Part shown: one piece after another, positions 32,977-44,753 of the stretch
Layout: each line of letters starts with the position of its first letter
How positions within the stretch are numbered: position 1 is the first letter of the stretch
Source of the DNA: Cymodocea nodosa
Taxonomy: Eukaryota; Streptophyta; Magnoliopsida; Alismatales; Cymodoceaceae
Assembly: GCA_036874045.1 (NCBI GenBank)
Contig: CM072340.1
Location: 7,641,001-7,705,000 of the forward strand
DNA: 64,000 bases
Reading direction: 5' to 3'
Notes under the pieces: model-generated
What the model saw: the letters and a program-made list of their open reading frames with translations, nothing else
Database searches by the model: none
Told to the model about the DNA's origin: nothing
Position numbers and translations under genes: made by a program

Positions 32977-34480
32977 ACTTTTGAATTTTGGTATAGTTGC
33001 TTAAACTACACTTTACATATATGGTTATGTCTGTTACAATATATAGTATACTTGTCGATAAATGTATATAATCAACAACATACACAGTTACAAATAGAAT
33101 ATGATACTACCAATGTCTCACATATACAAATTTCAGAAATACAAGATGATTCTATTCCACAAACAGATATAGAACATTCTTTCATATAGAGACAGTTAAA
33201 TAGATCAAATATAGATATACATGTTGCTGATATACAGATTGCTACAAAGACTATTGTTACTGAAATGTTTCCAGAAGAACAAATAGAAGAAATTCAGTAG
33301 ATTATTGATACGACAATAACAGATATTTTAGACATTTATACTAGTTTTGATGGCAATTCCACCAGTTCTGAAAGATCTGAAAATATAGATGCTGCTGATA
33401 ATATTGAAACAAGTCCTAGATCAGAACATCATGACAGGAAATACCTAATCCTGAACAGAGTTTAGATGAACATACACTATTATGGTTCAGAAATAATTCC
33501 TGTTATGACAAATTTTAGACATATAAAACTTTTACAGTTTTATATTCAAGACCAGTTAAGTTTGAAGGGATGGCACACATACGAGAACTATTTGAATTTC
33601 AAGGCTTGTTGACTCTACTTCCACAACAGCCAGGCCATCTTGCTATACCCAAACTTATCAGTTGTTTTTACTCAAACTTAACTGTGAAAGAAGGTATTCC
33701 TATTTCTAATATACAAGACAATGACATATTTAACTCCAGATTTACTTTATCAGGTACTTGGTCTGAAAAATGGAGTTAAATTATCAAAAAGAAAACAAGT
33801 TTATCGATTGGGATGGGACATTACAAGTTTAGCCAAAGATCCAACTACCAACAAACCATTGAGATTACTAAATGACTTAAATGGCCAAGCACGTTTTATT
33901 GCAAAAATATTGCATGCTACATTGTTTTAGAGGTTTGGTCATGGGGCAGAAGTTGGCAGATGTTGTCTTTATGCTATATACGCATTAATAAACCATATAC
34001 AGGTGAACTGGTATGATATTTTTTTCTCATATCTTACATTTGTAGAGTAAATTATTTTATGGTGATACAATTTTGAGAATTGTGGCAAGTCAAACATATA
34101 TTACACCATGGCCACAGAAAAGATTAAAGTCAAGATTTTTCTCTGCAAAGGAACTCCAAAAATACCAAGAAGTAGATACACCTGTCCTCAGACAACAACA
34201 ATAACAGGATTGGCAAACATAGTCACAGCCACAATAGCAACAATCCACACAATTTACAGAAACACAGCAACATACAGATATACAACAAGGTATACATACA
34301 GAAATACATACAGGTATAGATACAGACATACATACTGAATTTTTACAACAACCATCACAAGTTTCTCAAAATGATTTAGATCAAGCATTACTTGATCTGA
34401 TAAACAGAGTTAGTACAGAAATTGCAAAGAAAATTTCAGATACTCTGATTGATATTTTTCGAAGACAAAGAGGCTTGTGA
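32977..34480 (+). pseudogene. C-terminal plant-transposon-protein domain of the S2 extra ORF
   Basis: Same frame as the upstream ORF to about 33445, then frameshifts. From about 33480 it matches the env-like ORF of Athila A and C: LLWFRNN, VLYSRPV (about 33540), IRELFEFQGLLTLLPQQPGH, LISCFYSNLTVKEGIPISN, TPDLLYQVLGLKNGV, LLNDLNGQARFIAKI, ALINHIQVNWYDIFFS, LFYGD (about 34054) and KRLKSRFFSAKELQKYQ (about 34120). The tail has short HTDI/HTEI-type repeats (34270-34340) and ends at TGA 34480. It lies where Sireviruses carry their optional env-like gene. No signal or membrane segment is evident. Confidence 0.65.
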
Positions 34481-34806
34481 TTATACAAATTATGTATTAC
34501 ATGATTTATTTTTTGTAATTTGTAACCAAAACTATTATGTAAACTGTTTACTGATTTTAATGTTATGTGATTATTTTTCACATTTTATGATATTAAACAG
34601 TTTATGCTTAATCCATAAATCCTATGTATGTTTGAAACTATCATTTTGATTAATATATACTTAGTAAGATTTCATTCCTTACATTTAACTTGCTTAACTT
34701 CCTAATGGGGGAGAAAATAGTTTGTTTACTTTTTTATAATGCCAAAAAGGGGGAGACATAAATTGTGTAACTTATTAGGTTTTGACATCATCAAAAAGGG
34801 GGAGAT
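34481..34806 (+). other. S2 3' non-coding DNA with duplicated polypurine tract
   Basis: Two tracts, AAAAAGGGGGAGA at 34744-34756 and again at 34793-34805, the second abutting the LTR. These prime plus-strand cDNA. Repeated tracts of this exact type are a recognised Sirevirus feature. Confidence 0.88.
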
Positions 34807-36055
34807 TGTTAGGTATTTAATTTTGATGATATATTCTTTATTATCGTATTTAAATAAGTCTACATAATATTCTCTAAGTATATTTCTCTAAGTATAATAG
34901 TTAACATATTATTGGAAAGTTTCATCTTTATGTCGGATAAATTAAAGATTTTCGAAGAGTTAGATTTGCAATAGTTAAACTTTCGGATAGTTAACGTTTC
35001 GGATAATTAAACTTTTGGATAGTTAACGTTTCATTTTTGTCGAATACTTTATGTTAAAAACTCGTATAGTTAAGGTTATCTGCACGTGTGTTTTTAATGT
35101 TTTAAGTTGTCACGTGTTTTCCATGTATGTTCGATAATGAAAAATAGAATAGTTAGATAACTGTTCAAGTTTTTATATGCATGGATAAATAATTATTTGA
35201 GTTTTATAAAAGGACTAACGAACAGATAAGTTTCTTTGTTTAGTCACGTGTTTTGTAGGTGCAAAAACTCGAAGAGTTAAAGGATAAGTGTTCGAGTTTT
35301 TATAGGACTTAAAGGATAAATGTTCGACTAAATCAAAGACTTAGAAGATATTCTACAAGACTCCAGGAAGATAAAGCTTCGATGAATCTACAAAGTGGAG
35401 ATCGTGGAAATTCAAATTGTTAGTGGAGAAAGTGGAAATTCAAATAGAGAGTAATTTGGATTAAAGAGAAAATTAGTACGTGGATTAGGGATTACGGATC
35501 AAGTGGATGAACATGCTGAACGTGAAAGACAACAAAGTTCGACTACTAATAGAGAGTATGAGCTACATTACAACAGATGATCTCAATCTCAAAAACCAAG
35601 TTTGAATATTCAATCCAAATCCCTAACTAAAAAGTTAAGTTTGAATATTCATATTCTGAAAAATTCTCCAACATCAGAAGAAGTTCAAAATTCCAAACAA
35701 TTTCAAAAAAGGAGCTGCAAATGTAAGAAGTCTGGAAATTCAACAACTAGAGAAAAAGAGATATAGAAGTTGAGCAAAGAGAAAGAAAGAAGCTATGTGC
35801 ATAAAGATCAGGTTATATACAATTCAAAATTAGTTTTGAATAAGAGCTTTGTTTTCCTATTTGAATTGTATATCGAATATTACTGTATCAAAACCGTCAA
35901 GAAGGGAATTGAGCTGAAAAGATATTGTAAATTCTATCTTGAAATAAAAGAATAGAATTTCATTTACAAGTGTTTTGTGCTCTTGTTTTATCCGCTAGTA
36001 TTTAATTACTAAAGACACAATTCACCCCCCCTCTTATGATACAGACGATCCTACA
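34807..36055 (+). repeat. 3' LTR of S2
   Basis: 1249 bp copy of 25771-26995, with several substitutions and small indels (for example an extra ATTTCTCTAAGTAT near 34880). Ends GATCCTACA, followed by CAACT. Confidence 0.9.
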
Positions 36056-37066
36056 CAACTCATTATGTTGGTGTTATACACGTGGTGAAATTATAAGTTA
36101 CGAATGTTATATTGTATCACGTGAGGTACACATGTTTAACTCGTTAAGTTAACATAACTAAACGCGTTGAATTGCTATATTGAACACTAAGGCAACGTGT
36201 TTGGATCTCCAACACGGCACTAGAAAACTTGAATTAGTTACCCAGCAACGAGCCAGAAAAACTAAGATTTGTTAACTTTTGTTTTTACTTAGTTAATTTA
36301 TCTTTATGCCTATATCACTAAATTTCTTTTTAGAAGTAAACAAACAACCTTTCACACAAATTAGATATTAATTCCAATTTGTATTTTAACTGCAAGTGCA
36401 CAGTGTCTATTGTATTAGTGTGCAAGTACAAGTCGATTCCACAGGGAATTGCTTAAGAATTGCGAACTGTTCTGTTTTTAACAATCAAATTTATATATTC
36501 AATAAGCTCTCCACGGACTAACTTCGTGGACTTAAGTTAACTCCACGAGCCTGTCTTTCCTATTTAATACTGCTATTTACAGAGGAATTCGGCCAACCAT
36601 TGGGTGGTTCCACGGATTGTAAATAACATCAATTAAGCTCTTTAATGTTAGTAAACACTGGATTTATCATTAGGCAATACTAACATTCAGATAATTCAAA
36701 CAATAACCATTAAAATCTTTAAGTCTTTTGAACGAACCAATTTCAGTAAACTGTAAAACTAAAACAAACATAAAACAATCACAACACTAACAAAGATAAC
36801 ATTAATCACGATACAAAACAAACAATACAACATGCAAATACAAAATATAAACACAGATAAATTGTTTTTGGTATTTTTGTTTTGATATGAGCATGAAAAT
36901 GGGTGGAAGGTGAAATTTAAAGTAATCTCAGTCGATAGTAAATACTTCCATCACTACATGCGACGTGATTACACCACTGAAAATTAAACCACTTACAATT
37001 CTGTCTCCTCTCCCTATATAATCGTGAGTCTAGAATTGCAAAATGATCTCCTCTTCAGTATACAGG

Positions 37067-38605
37067 TGTTCAAGCTTTAATTTTGCCCATTTTTAATGAA
37101 TTTTATAAGTAATTTTGCATGATATTATATATCTATGATGGATAAATGATATTAATTATGGGTAATATAAGTCTTGAAATATAGTGCAATATAGAAATTT
37201 AATTAACAAGTGCATCCCCCATTGAATATAATTTTACATGGAACACATTGATTTTATTTTGAATGTCCTATGTTGGCTAACGTCTCTTGGAGTTCAATTT
37301 CCATTAATTGTAGGTAACACACATATGGAAGGAGCTTAATGCAAAAGACCAAAAGAAGATGTAAAGAATCAAAAGTTGGTGGACTAAACTTTAAAGAAGA
37401 GGGCATGCCAACACCTTATTGGCCCTCCTAGATCTATGGCATCCTATTGGCTTGGTGATAAAACCAAGGTGCCACATCAAAGAGAGAGAACACATGCTAA
37501 CATAAAGGCAAGGGGAGAGGAATTTCGTAGGCCACCTTGGTGTTTCCAAGGAGAGAAAGAAGGAGGAGAAGAAGCTTGGAGGTGAGGCTTGTGCTTCCAA
37601 AGAGAGACCACCCATTCATGCTATTCACCATTCCAAGGGCTAAGGAGAAGACGTCCAAGCTTGGAGGTGGATTTGCTGCCAAGTTCCATTGAATTCAAAG
37701 CTCTAGAGAAGAAGATAAGAAGCTCCTAAGGTAGTGACAACTCTTAGAGTTTATTATTTTCTTGTATAGAAGGAAGAATTGATGAGAAATGGTGGTGAAC
37801 ATCTCAATTATATGTCTTCTTAGCTAGATAGAGTTCAATGAATGTATATGAATGTTTAATTCTTCTTTTCAACTTCTAATTTGCATCCTCTATTCACGTG
37901 TATTGTTGGGGCTGTTGGTGAGGCTTTCACACGAGCGAATGACACTCATCAATGGTGGCTTGGCGCATTTGAGAAGAAGGTGTGAATTGAAAGAAGAAGA
38001 AAATAAGTGTTGATGTTCATTTGAATGAAGAACCTATCACTTATATCTAGTTGTTAATTTTAATTTCAATAGTTAATTGAGTTTGTTATATCTTATATTG
38101 ATCACATTTTGTCCTAATCAATCTCCAAAAAGAATTTCTAATGCAAGTAGTATAGTATAGTTTAGCTAGATTAGCAAATAGCATAGTTGCATGCATTTAG
38201 TATAAATTAGAATAGAGTAGTATAGTCTATTGAACCTTGTTATTTTATTTTTCTTTCCTTAATATTGATGCATTAATATCACTTCTGAAATCACGTGGAA
38301 CTTGTGTGCATGTTATAATTGAATGAGTTGATAGATTTACAAGTAAAGAAATTGATTCACATCACCATTTTCCACTACAAATTGCCTTGAAATTGCATGA
38401 TTTGTGAGCTTATGTTAACTTTGATTATTCTACATTCACATGTCATTAATTTACTGAAGTATACCTAAGAGCTTGAAGAACAAGTTGAGTAATAGTTGAT
38501 TGAGTCATAAACACAATCCTTGTGGAAGAATGACCTGTATTTGCCATGTACACCAAAAGAACTGTGCACTTGCAGTAAAGCTTGAGCTAAAAATATAGCT
38601 CAACA
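37067..38605 (+). repeat. 5' LTR of element B
   Basis: 1539 bp, TGTTCAAGCTTTAATTTTGCCC...ATAGCTCAACA. Short minus-strand open frames inside it (near 37391-37682) recur identically in the 3' LTR only because the LTRs are copies. It ends with GTGCACTTGCAGTAAAGC close to the 3' border, a motif shared with the A/C LTRs. Confidence 0.93.
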
Positions 38606-38611
38606 AGTTTT

Positions 38612-38629
38612 TGGCGCCGTTGCCGGGGA
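38612..38629 (+). other. Primer binding site of element B (Asp-tRNA type)
   Basis: TGGCGCCGTTGCCGGGGA, six bases after the 5' LTR. It is the standard site of plant Athila/Tat elements. Confidence 0.92.
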
Positions 38630-38754
38630 TTGGCAATTTGGCTTAGTTTATTTTTACCATATTTGAAGTTCTTAGTTGGTTGTTTGATAAATTTTCATAA
38701 ACATATCTTTCTTGTGCTTAGTTGTGAATTTTATTGCTTAAATTTCTTGCAAGT

Positions 38755-41700
38755 ATGTCAAATTTTCATCATGATGATCCTTTTAAGTTTATAAATGATT
38801 TTTTATCTGAAAGTGCTTGTTCTTATTGCCATGTAAAAGGTCATGATGAAAGCATATGTACCAGCAAGTTATTTTATATAAAAATTCAACCAGTAGAAGA
38901 AACAACTCATGTTAGTGATGAATATGATGTCTTGCATGATGCTAGTGAATTTTCTTACGATTTTGATATGCATAAATCTCATATTGATAAAAGAAATGAT
39001 GTTTGTGATTGCTCTCATGTTAGTAGTAGTTCTATAGAAGAGTCCATGAGGAATATAGAGAGAATCATAGAGTTAGGAGATAGCTATTATGTTGCCACTA
39101 AGCTCCTACAACAAAAAGAAGATGTAATTGTCATAGATGATGAAGAAGACTCTAATGTAGATAAAAACGTGAATTTAATCTTAAGATCTGGAAAAACCAT
39201 AGAAAGAAACATATTAGAACATGAAAGTGAAGAAAAAAAAAGTGAAGAAAACGTAGATGAAAAGGAAGAAAATATGTTGACAAGAGATGAACATAAGGAT
39301 GTAGAACTAGAACATGAAGGAGTTGAACTTGAAAAATGTCTAATGGATGAAACTAATGAAGAATTAATTGAAGAAAACCCTGTTATAGACTTAGAAATGG
39401 ATAAAAAGAAAGAAGAAACATCTGAAAATATGAACAACAAACCACCATTTCCTAGTTGGCTAGACAACAACAAAGAAAATGAGGAAAATGAAGCTATAAG
39501 AACCATATTTGAGAAAATCAATGTTAATATGCCTATGTTAGAATTAATTAGAAAAATTCCAGCATATGGGAGGGTGCTTAAAAACCTTTGTACCAAGCAT
39601 AGGAAGCCAAGAAAAAAATTAAGTAAGCAAGTTTATTTAACCGAGTTAAGTAGTTCAATGTTGCTTGATAGTTTAGCTAAAAAATTCAATGATCCTGGTG
39701 TTCCTCTAATAACTTGCTTAATAGGGAATGTTTTAATTGAAAAAGCATTATTAGATCTTGGTGCAGGAGTTAACGTGATGCCAAAACACTTATATGAACA
39801 ATTGGGAATCACAGGAATTAAGAAAACTAGAACACTAATTAAACTAGCTGATAGATCATATAGGAGTCCCATGGGTATTGTAGAAGATGTCTTAATTCAA
39901 ATTGAAGATTTTATATACCCAGCCGACTTTATCATTTTAGAAACCAATGCACCAACTTGTGAACCAAATGAATCTACATTGATCCTAGGGAGACCATTCT
40001 TAGCAACTATTAATGCCCACATTAATTGCAGAAATGGTAAAATGTCAATCTCCTTTAACAATAAGGTGATATCATTGAACATTTTTAAAAGGGATAGGAC
40101 TATAAACCATCAAATAGATGACAACATTAGTGTAAGCATTTCTGAATTATTTGAAGAAGTTGAAAATAGTAGTAATGAGGAAGAACTTAGTGCTGAAATT
40201 TGCTTTCTAGATGTTGAAGATAATCTAGAACACAAGGCATCGTTACAAGAGAATAGTGGTGAGCATGAAATGAATAATGACTTGATTTTAGAAGTTAAGG
40301 AAAGGAATAAATTAAAAGCACTCCCACAAAATCTGAAATATGCATTTATAGATAAGCAAAATGAATATCCTGTTATAATTGGAGCAAACTTAATCCCAAA
40401 CCAAGAAGAAAAATTAATGAAGATATTAAGTAAAAACAAGAGAGCTCTTGGTTGGCAATTGAGTGATATTGTAGGAGTTAGTCCCACTATAGTTCAACAT
40501 AGAATTATCCTAGAAGATGAGAACTATGCCTTTAGAGAACCTCAACGTAGATTAAATCCCCAAATGAGTGAGGTGGTAAAGAAGGAGATAGTTAAATGGC
40601 TTGACAATGGCATTATATACCCTATTAGTGATAGTAGGTGGGTAAGCCCTGTGCATGTAGTACCTAAGAAATCGGGCTTTACAGTAGTTGAAAATCAAGA
40701 TCATGAGTTAGTGCCTACTAGAATAAAAACTAGTTGGAGGGTATGTATTGATTATCGTAAATTGAATTCTGCAACTCGTAAAGATCATTTCCCATTGCCA
40801 TTTGTTGATCAGATGCTAGAAAGGTTAGCTGGACATGAATTTTATTGTTTTCTTGATGGATACTCTGGGTACAATCAAATACCCATAATCTCTGAGGATC
40901 AAGAAAAGACTACTTTTACTTGTCCAAGTGGAACCTATGCTTTTAGGCATATGCCTTTCAGTTTATGTAATGCGCCTGCAACATTTCAAAGATGCATGGC
41001 AGGAATTTTTTATGATATGAATGAAAAATTTTTAGAAATTTTCATGGATGACTTTTCTGTTTTTGGCAAAAATTTTGATATTTGTTTACATCATTTAGAT
41101 ATGGTTTTGCAAAGATGTGTTGAAAAGAATTTTATTTTAAATTGGGAAAAGTGCCATTTCATGGTGAATGAAGGCATAGTTCTTGGGCATGTGATATCTA
41201 ATAGAGGGATTGAGGTGGATAAGGCAAAAATTGACGTTATATCTCATTTGCAGCCACCTAAATCTATTAAGGAGGTTAGAAGCTTTTTAGGACATGCTGG
41301 TTTTTATCGTAGATTTATTCATGATTTTAGCAAGATAGCAAGACCTATAACTAATTTACTTGCAAAAGATTCTGAGTTTGTTTTTGATGAACATTGTCTT
41401 GCTGCCTTTAATCAACTTAAGCATGCATTAATATCTCCTCCTATAATTCATGCCCCAATATGGGATTATCCTTTTGAAATTATGTGTGATGCCTCCAATT
41501 ATGCAGTAGGTGCAGTACTTGGGCAAATAATTGATAAGAAACATCATGTCATATGCTATGCTAGTAAAACTTTGAATGAAGCTCAAGTAAATTATACTAC
41601 CATAGAAAAAGAATTTCTTGCTGTTGTTTTTGCTCTAGATAAATTTAGACCATATTTAGTTTGCAATCAAGTTATTGTGCATACTGATCATGCAGCTATT

Positions 41701-43200
41701 AAACATTTGATGAGTAAAAAAGATGCAAAACCAAGATTAATTCGTTGGGTTTTATTGTTGCAAGAATTCAACATAGAAATTAAAGATAAGGTTGGAAAAG
41801 AAAATTTAGTTGCTGATCACCTCTCTAGATTAGAAAATATTCCAGCATGCAATAATGTGATTAATGAAAAATTTCCTGATGAGAGTTTATTTCTAGTTGG
41901 TAAGTTACCTTGGTTTGCAGACATTGCTAACTATCTTGCTACAGGGTTAATACCAACTGATTTATCTAAACCAAATAAGAAAAGATTGAGGTACATGGCT
42001 AAACATTATGTTTGGATGGAACCTTATTTGTATAAAATGGGTTCTGATCAAATTTTAAGAAGATGTCTTCCTGAAGATGAAATTGCTATTGTCTTAAATT
42101 TTTGTCATAATCATGCTTGTGGAGGTCATCTTAGCCATAGAAAAACTTCTTTGAAAATTCTTGAATGTGGATTTTATTGGCCTTCTCTAATTAAAGACTC
42201 TAAAGATCATTGTAGACATTGTGATAGATGCCAAAGAATGGGAAAAATTTCCAAACGAAATATGATGCCTTTGAATCTTATCATTGAAGTTGAAATTTTT
42301 GATGTATGGGGCATTGATTTCATGGGACCATTTCCCATTTCTTTTGGTTATTCTTATATTTTGTTGGTTGTTGATTATATTTCTAAATGGATTGAAGCTA
42401 TCCCAACTAAGAGAAATGATGCTAAAGTTGTTGATTTTCTTAGATCTAACATTTTTGCTAGATTTGGTATTCCAAGAGCTATAATTAGTGATAATGGACC
42501 TCACTTTTGCAACAGAGTATTTCAAATGGCTTTGAGGAAGTATGGGGTTACTCACAAGTTAGCAACACCATATCATCCTCAAACAAGTGGGCAAGTTGAG
42601 GTATCCAATAGACAAATCAAGCACATGCTCGAAAAAGTAATCAAACCAAGTAAGAAGGATTGGGCAGAAAAGCTTAATGATGCACTTTGGGGTTATAGGA
42701 CTGCCCATAAAACTGTGTTGGGAATGTCACCATTTAGAGTAGTTTATGGGAAAGCATGTCATTTACCTATAGAAATAGAACATAAAGCAGAATGGGCTAT
42801 TAGAACATTTAACATGTGTGTTGATGATGCAGGAAAAGCAAGAAAATATCAACTCAATGAGCTGGAAGAAATAAGAAGAGAGGCTTATGAAAATGCAAAG
42901 ATTGCAAAAGAACGAGCAAAAGCATTCCATGACAAGAAAATTTTGAGAAAGGACTTTCATGAGGGACAAGAAGTTTTAATATATAACTCTAGATTACATT
43001 TGTTCCCTGGAAAATTTAAGACTAGATGGACAGGACCATTCATCATTAAACATATATATAATCATGGAGCTATAGCTATAGAAAATTGTAAGACAGGATT
43101 TAAAACTATAGTGAATGGTCAAAGACTTAAAGAATATTATCTTGGAAAAACCTACAATCATGGAGAGAGTGCTTTGTTGTTGGAACCCAATTATAATTAG
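38755..43200 (+). CDS. pol: Intact Athila pol polyprotein with zinc knuckle, element B
   Basis: 1481 residues from ATG 38755 (an in-frame TTG at 38734 is less likely). Order: zinc knuckle CSYCHVKGHDESIC (about residues 22-35); acidic Glu/Lys linker with NLILRSGKT; protease LLDLGAGVNVMP (about 332-343) and LILGRPFLATI; RT WRVCIDYRKLN, FLDGYSGYNQI and FMDDFSVFG (catalytic Asp pair, about 41045); RNase H CDASNYAVGAVLGQ, EKEFLAVVFAL and HTDHAAIKHL; integrase HHCC (HNHACGGH...CRHCDRCQ), WGIDFMGPFP, SDNGPHFCN and TSGQVEVSN (D, D, E all present); C-terminal FPGKFKTRWTGPF. All catalytic residues are present and there is no stop. Unusual: no Gag core precedes the knuckle, where Athila elements normally have about 400 residues of it. 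Expression should come from the 5' LTR. Confidence 0.93.
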   Translation: MSNFHHDDPFKFINDFLSESACSYCHVKGHDESICTSKLFYIKIQPVEETTHVSDEYDVLHDASEFSYDFDMHKSHIDKRNDVCDCSHVSSSSIEESMRNIERIIELGDSYYVATKLLQQKEDVIVIDDEEDSNVDKNVNLILRSGKTIERNILEHESEEKKSEENVDEKEENMLTRDEHKDVELEHEGVELEKCLMDETNEELIEENPVIDLEMDKKKEETSENMNNKPPFPSWLDNNKENEENEAIRTIFEKINVNMPMLELIRKIPAYGRVLKNLCTKHRKPRKKLSKQVYLTELSSSMLLDSLAKKFNDPGVPLITCLIGNVLIEKALLDLGAGVNVMPKHLYEQLGITGIKKTRTLIKLADRSYRSPMGIVEDVLIQIEDFIYPADFIILETNAPTCEPNESTLILGRPFLATINAHINCRNGKMSISFNNKVISLNIFKRDRTINHQIDDNISVSISELFEEVENSSNEEELSAEICFLDVEDNLEHKASLQENSGEHEMNNDLILEVKERNKLKALPQNLKYAFIDKQNEYPVIIGANLIPNQEEKLMKILSKNKRALGWQLSDIVGVSPTIVQHRIILEDENYAFREPQRRLNPQMSEVVKKEIVKWLDNGIIYPISDSRWVSPVHVVPKKSGFTVVENQDHELVPTRIKTSWRVCIDYRKLNSATRKDHFPLPFVDQMLERLAGHEFYCFLDGYSGYNQIPIISEDQEKTTFTCPSGTYAFRHMPFSLCNAPATFQRCMAGIFYDMNEKFLEIFMDDFSVFGKNFDICLHHLDMVLQRCVEKNFILNWEKCHFMVNEGIVLGHVISNRGIEVDKAKIDVISHLQPPKSIKEVRSFLGHAGFYRRFIHDFSKIARPITNLLAKDSEFVFDEHCLAAFNQLKHALISPPIIHAPIWDYPFEIMCDASNYAVGAVLGQIIDKKHHVICYASKTLNEAQVNYTTIEKEFLAVVFALDKFRPYLVCNQVIVHTDHAAIKHLMSKKDAKPRLIRWVLLLQEFNIEIKDKVGKENLVADHLSRLENIPACNNVINEKFPDESLFLVGKLPWFADIANYLATGLIPTDLSKPNKKRLRYMAKHYVWMEPYLYKMGSDQILRRCLPEDEIAIVLNFCHNHACGGHLSHRKTSLKILECGFYWPSLIKDSKDHCRHCDRCQRMGKISKRNMMPLNLIIEVEIFDVWGIDFMGPFPISFGYSYILLVVDYISKWIEAIPTKRNDAKVVDFLRSNIFARFGIPRAIISDNGPHFCNRVFQMALRKYGVTHKLATPYHPQTSGQVEVSNRQIKHMLEKVIKPSKKDWAEKLNDALWGYRTAHKTVLGMSPFRVVYGKACHLPIEIEHKAEWAIRTFNMCVDDAGKARKYQLNELEEIRREAYENAKIAKERAKAFHDKKILRKDFHEGQEVLIYNSRLHLFPGKFKTRWTGPFIIKHIYNHGAIAIENCKTGFKTIVNGQRLKEYYLGKTYNHGESALLLEPNYN

Positions 43201-44293
43201 TTTTTATATGTATTTAGTTGTAGATGTAGTTTTTCTTTTCTTAATTTTTAGTAATTTTTCATTATATGTATTATTGTGTTAGTAGTTAACAATAAAATTG
43301 ATTATTGCAAGTTCACGTCTAAATTTTATATGCATGATTTTCTAATACTTGAAGGGTGTAGAATGGGTTGAAAGACTTTATCATGATATCATGTGTTTGT
43401 TTGACAAATTGATGTTCAACCATAATTAGAGTTAAATACAATTTATCTACACCACTTGAAGAGCAATGCACAACAGGTATGTGCTAACATTTTTTTACTT
43501 ATTCTTATTGTTGAAACAATCCTTTCTACATTGAGGACAATGCAGGAATTAAGTGCGGGGGGGAGGAGAAAGTAAAAAAATGTTTTAGGATGCATACTAC
43601 AGCAATGAAATTGAAAATTTTCCAAATGTAAGTTTCTTTCACAAGCAAGTTGGTGGTAAGTTTGAAAATTCGTTCTATATGTTGCATGCCACCATGTTTT
43701 ATGTGTATCCATGATAAGAACTTGCATGTCAATTTTTTTTAGGAAATAGCTTTGTTAGTTTAATTTTGATTTTGAATTATTGCATCTTAGCCTTACTAGC
43801 ATATTACTCAATCTCCATTGTATGCTCTTAAGGTTAAGATCATTAATTCTTTATTAGTTTTAGCTTTGTTTTCATTTGAACTTAATTTCTTTTTGTGGCA
43901 TGTTGAATTTTCCTCAGTAATGTTCTTTCCTTATGATGTCTTACACTTAGAGCTAAGCTTATCTTTAAGGTGAGGATAGGAATATGCATTTGAGATGCCA
44001 ACCATAGTTTCTTACTTATAACATATACACATTCTTGCACTAGACTCTTAATCATGTGCTATCTAGAGGACTCTTCTTATGACATGAATCTTGAGGAGTG
44101 GCTTAGGAAATCTTTCCAATAGGTTATCCCATGAGAAGGGTAGATATATGAATTTAGGAATAAGGTTTGATACCTGTTCTCATAAGGTTGCTGGGGATGG
44201 AGGCTAAGTAACCTCTTAGTCTTCACGTGTAAACCCTTTATGGGAGGTATCCTAAGGGTAGTGGTAGGATGTGAGAAAAGAGAGGTATCTATT

Positions 44294-44332
<39 letters not shown>

Positions 44333-44753
44333 GAAGAAGTTGTTCTATAGAATGAATAAAGAAAATACTTTTATAGAATCAAAAAGAAGAAAAATTCAAT
44401 TGAAAATAAAGGGGCAATGTACTAGAGGATAGAAGCCTAAAGAAACCTTCATGTATTCTTGGATTAAGTGAGATGAACCTAGATGCTATTGATTATGGGT
44501 CTAAGCACTTTGCACTTAATAGTATCTTAAAAACTTATTTTCCTTAGGTTGGCATTAGATGTCTATTCTAAATTCCTCACCATTACAGGAACTCAACTTG
44601 TGAGTGGAGATTATCTATAAGTATGGCATTACTTGGTGAGAATTTAATTTGCCTTAATTTTCTTTATTGTGTTTGTTTGTTTAAAAGGGATTCCTTAATC
44701 TTTTCTTCTTTAAATTTTGCTAGAGGACTAGCAAAGTTTAAGTGTGGGGGGGG
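43201..44753 (+). other. 3' non-coding region of element B
   Basis: No gene. CATTGAGGACAATGCA (43529-43544) followed by a G tract (43556-43566) matches A and C. A run of 30 A lies at 44295-44324. The terminal polypurine tract AAGTGTGGGGGGGG (44740-44753), preceded by GGACTAGCAAAGTTT, abuts the 3' LTR. Confidence 0.85.

Larger units (their letters stand above)
25771..36055 (+). mobile_element. Sirevirus S2 (Ty1/copia), internally deleted
   Basis: LTRs 25771-26995 and 34807-36055, target duplication CAACT (25766-25770, 36056-36060). Inside: Met-tRNA primer site, gag start, integrase C-terminus, RT and RNase H, Athila-like U3 DNA, an extra ORF of about 2.5 kb, and two AAAAAGGGGGAGA polypurine tracts (34744-34756, 34793-34805). 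The doubled tract is a known Sirevirus trait. The middle of gag through the integrase core is deleted. It lies in the LTR of S1. Confidence 0.88.

Noticed and set aside
34090-34338. Overlapping ORFs with Cys/Val or Thr/Tyr repeats
   Set aside because: Products of a short ACA/TAC-rich repeat tract in the tail of the S2 extra ORF, read in wrong frames.
37391-37682. Minus-strand ORFs in the LTR of B as genes
   Set aside because: They are repeated only because the two LTRs are copies; the frames overlap and show no recognisable domain.
39087-40487. Minus-strand ORFs inside B pol
   Set aside because: They are antisense shadows of the acidic, AT-rich linker and protease region of the intact polyprotein.
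44295-44324. Poly-A tail of a retroposed gene
   Set aside because: It lies inside the 3' non-coding region of intact element B without target duplications or a coding insert.
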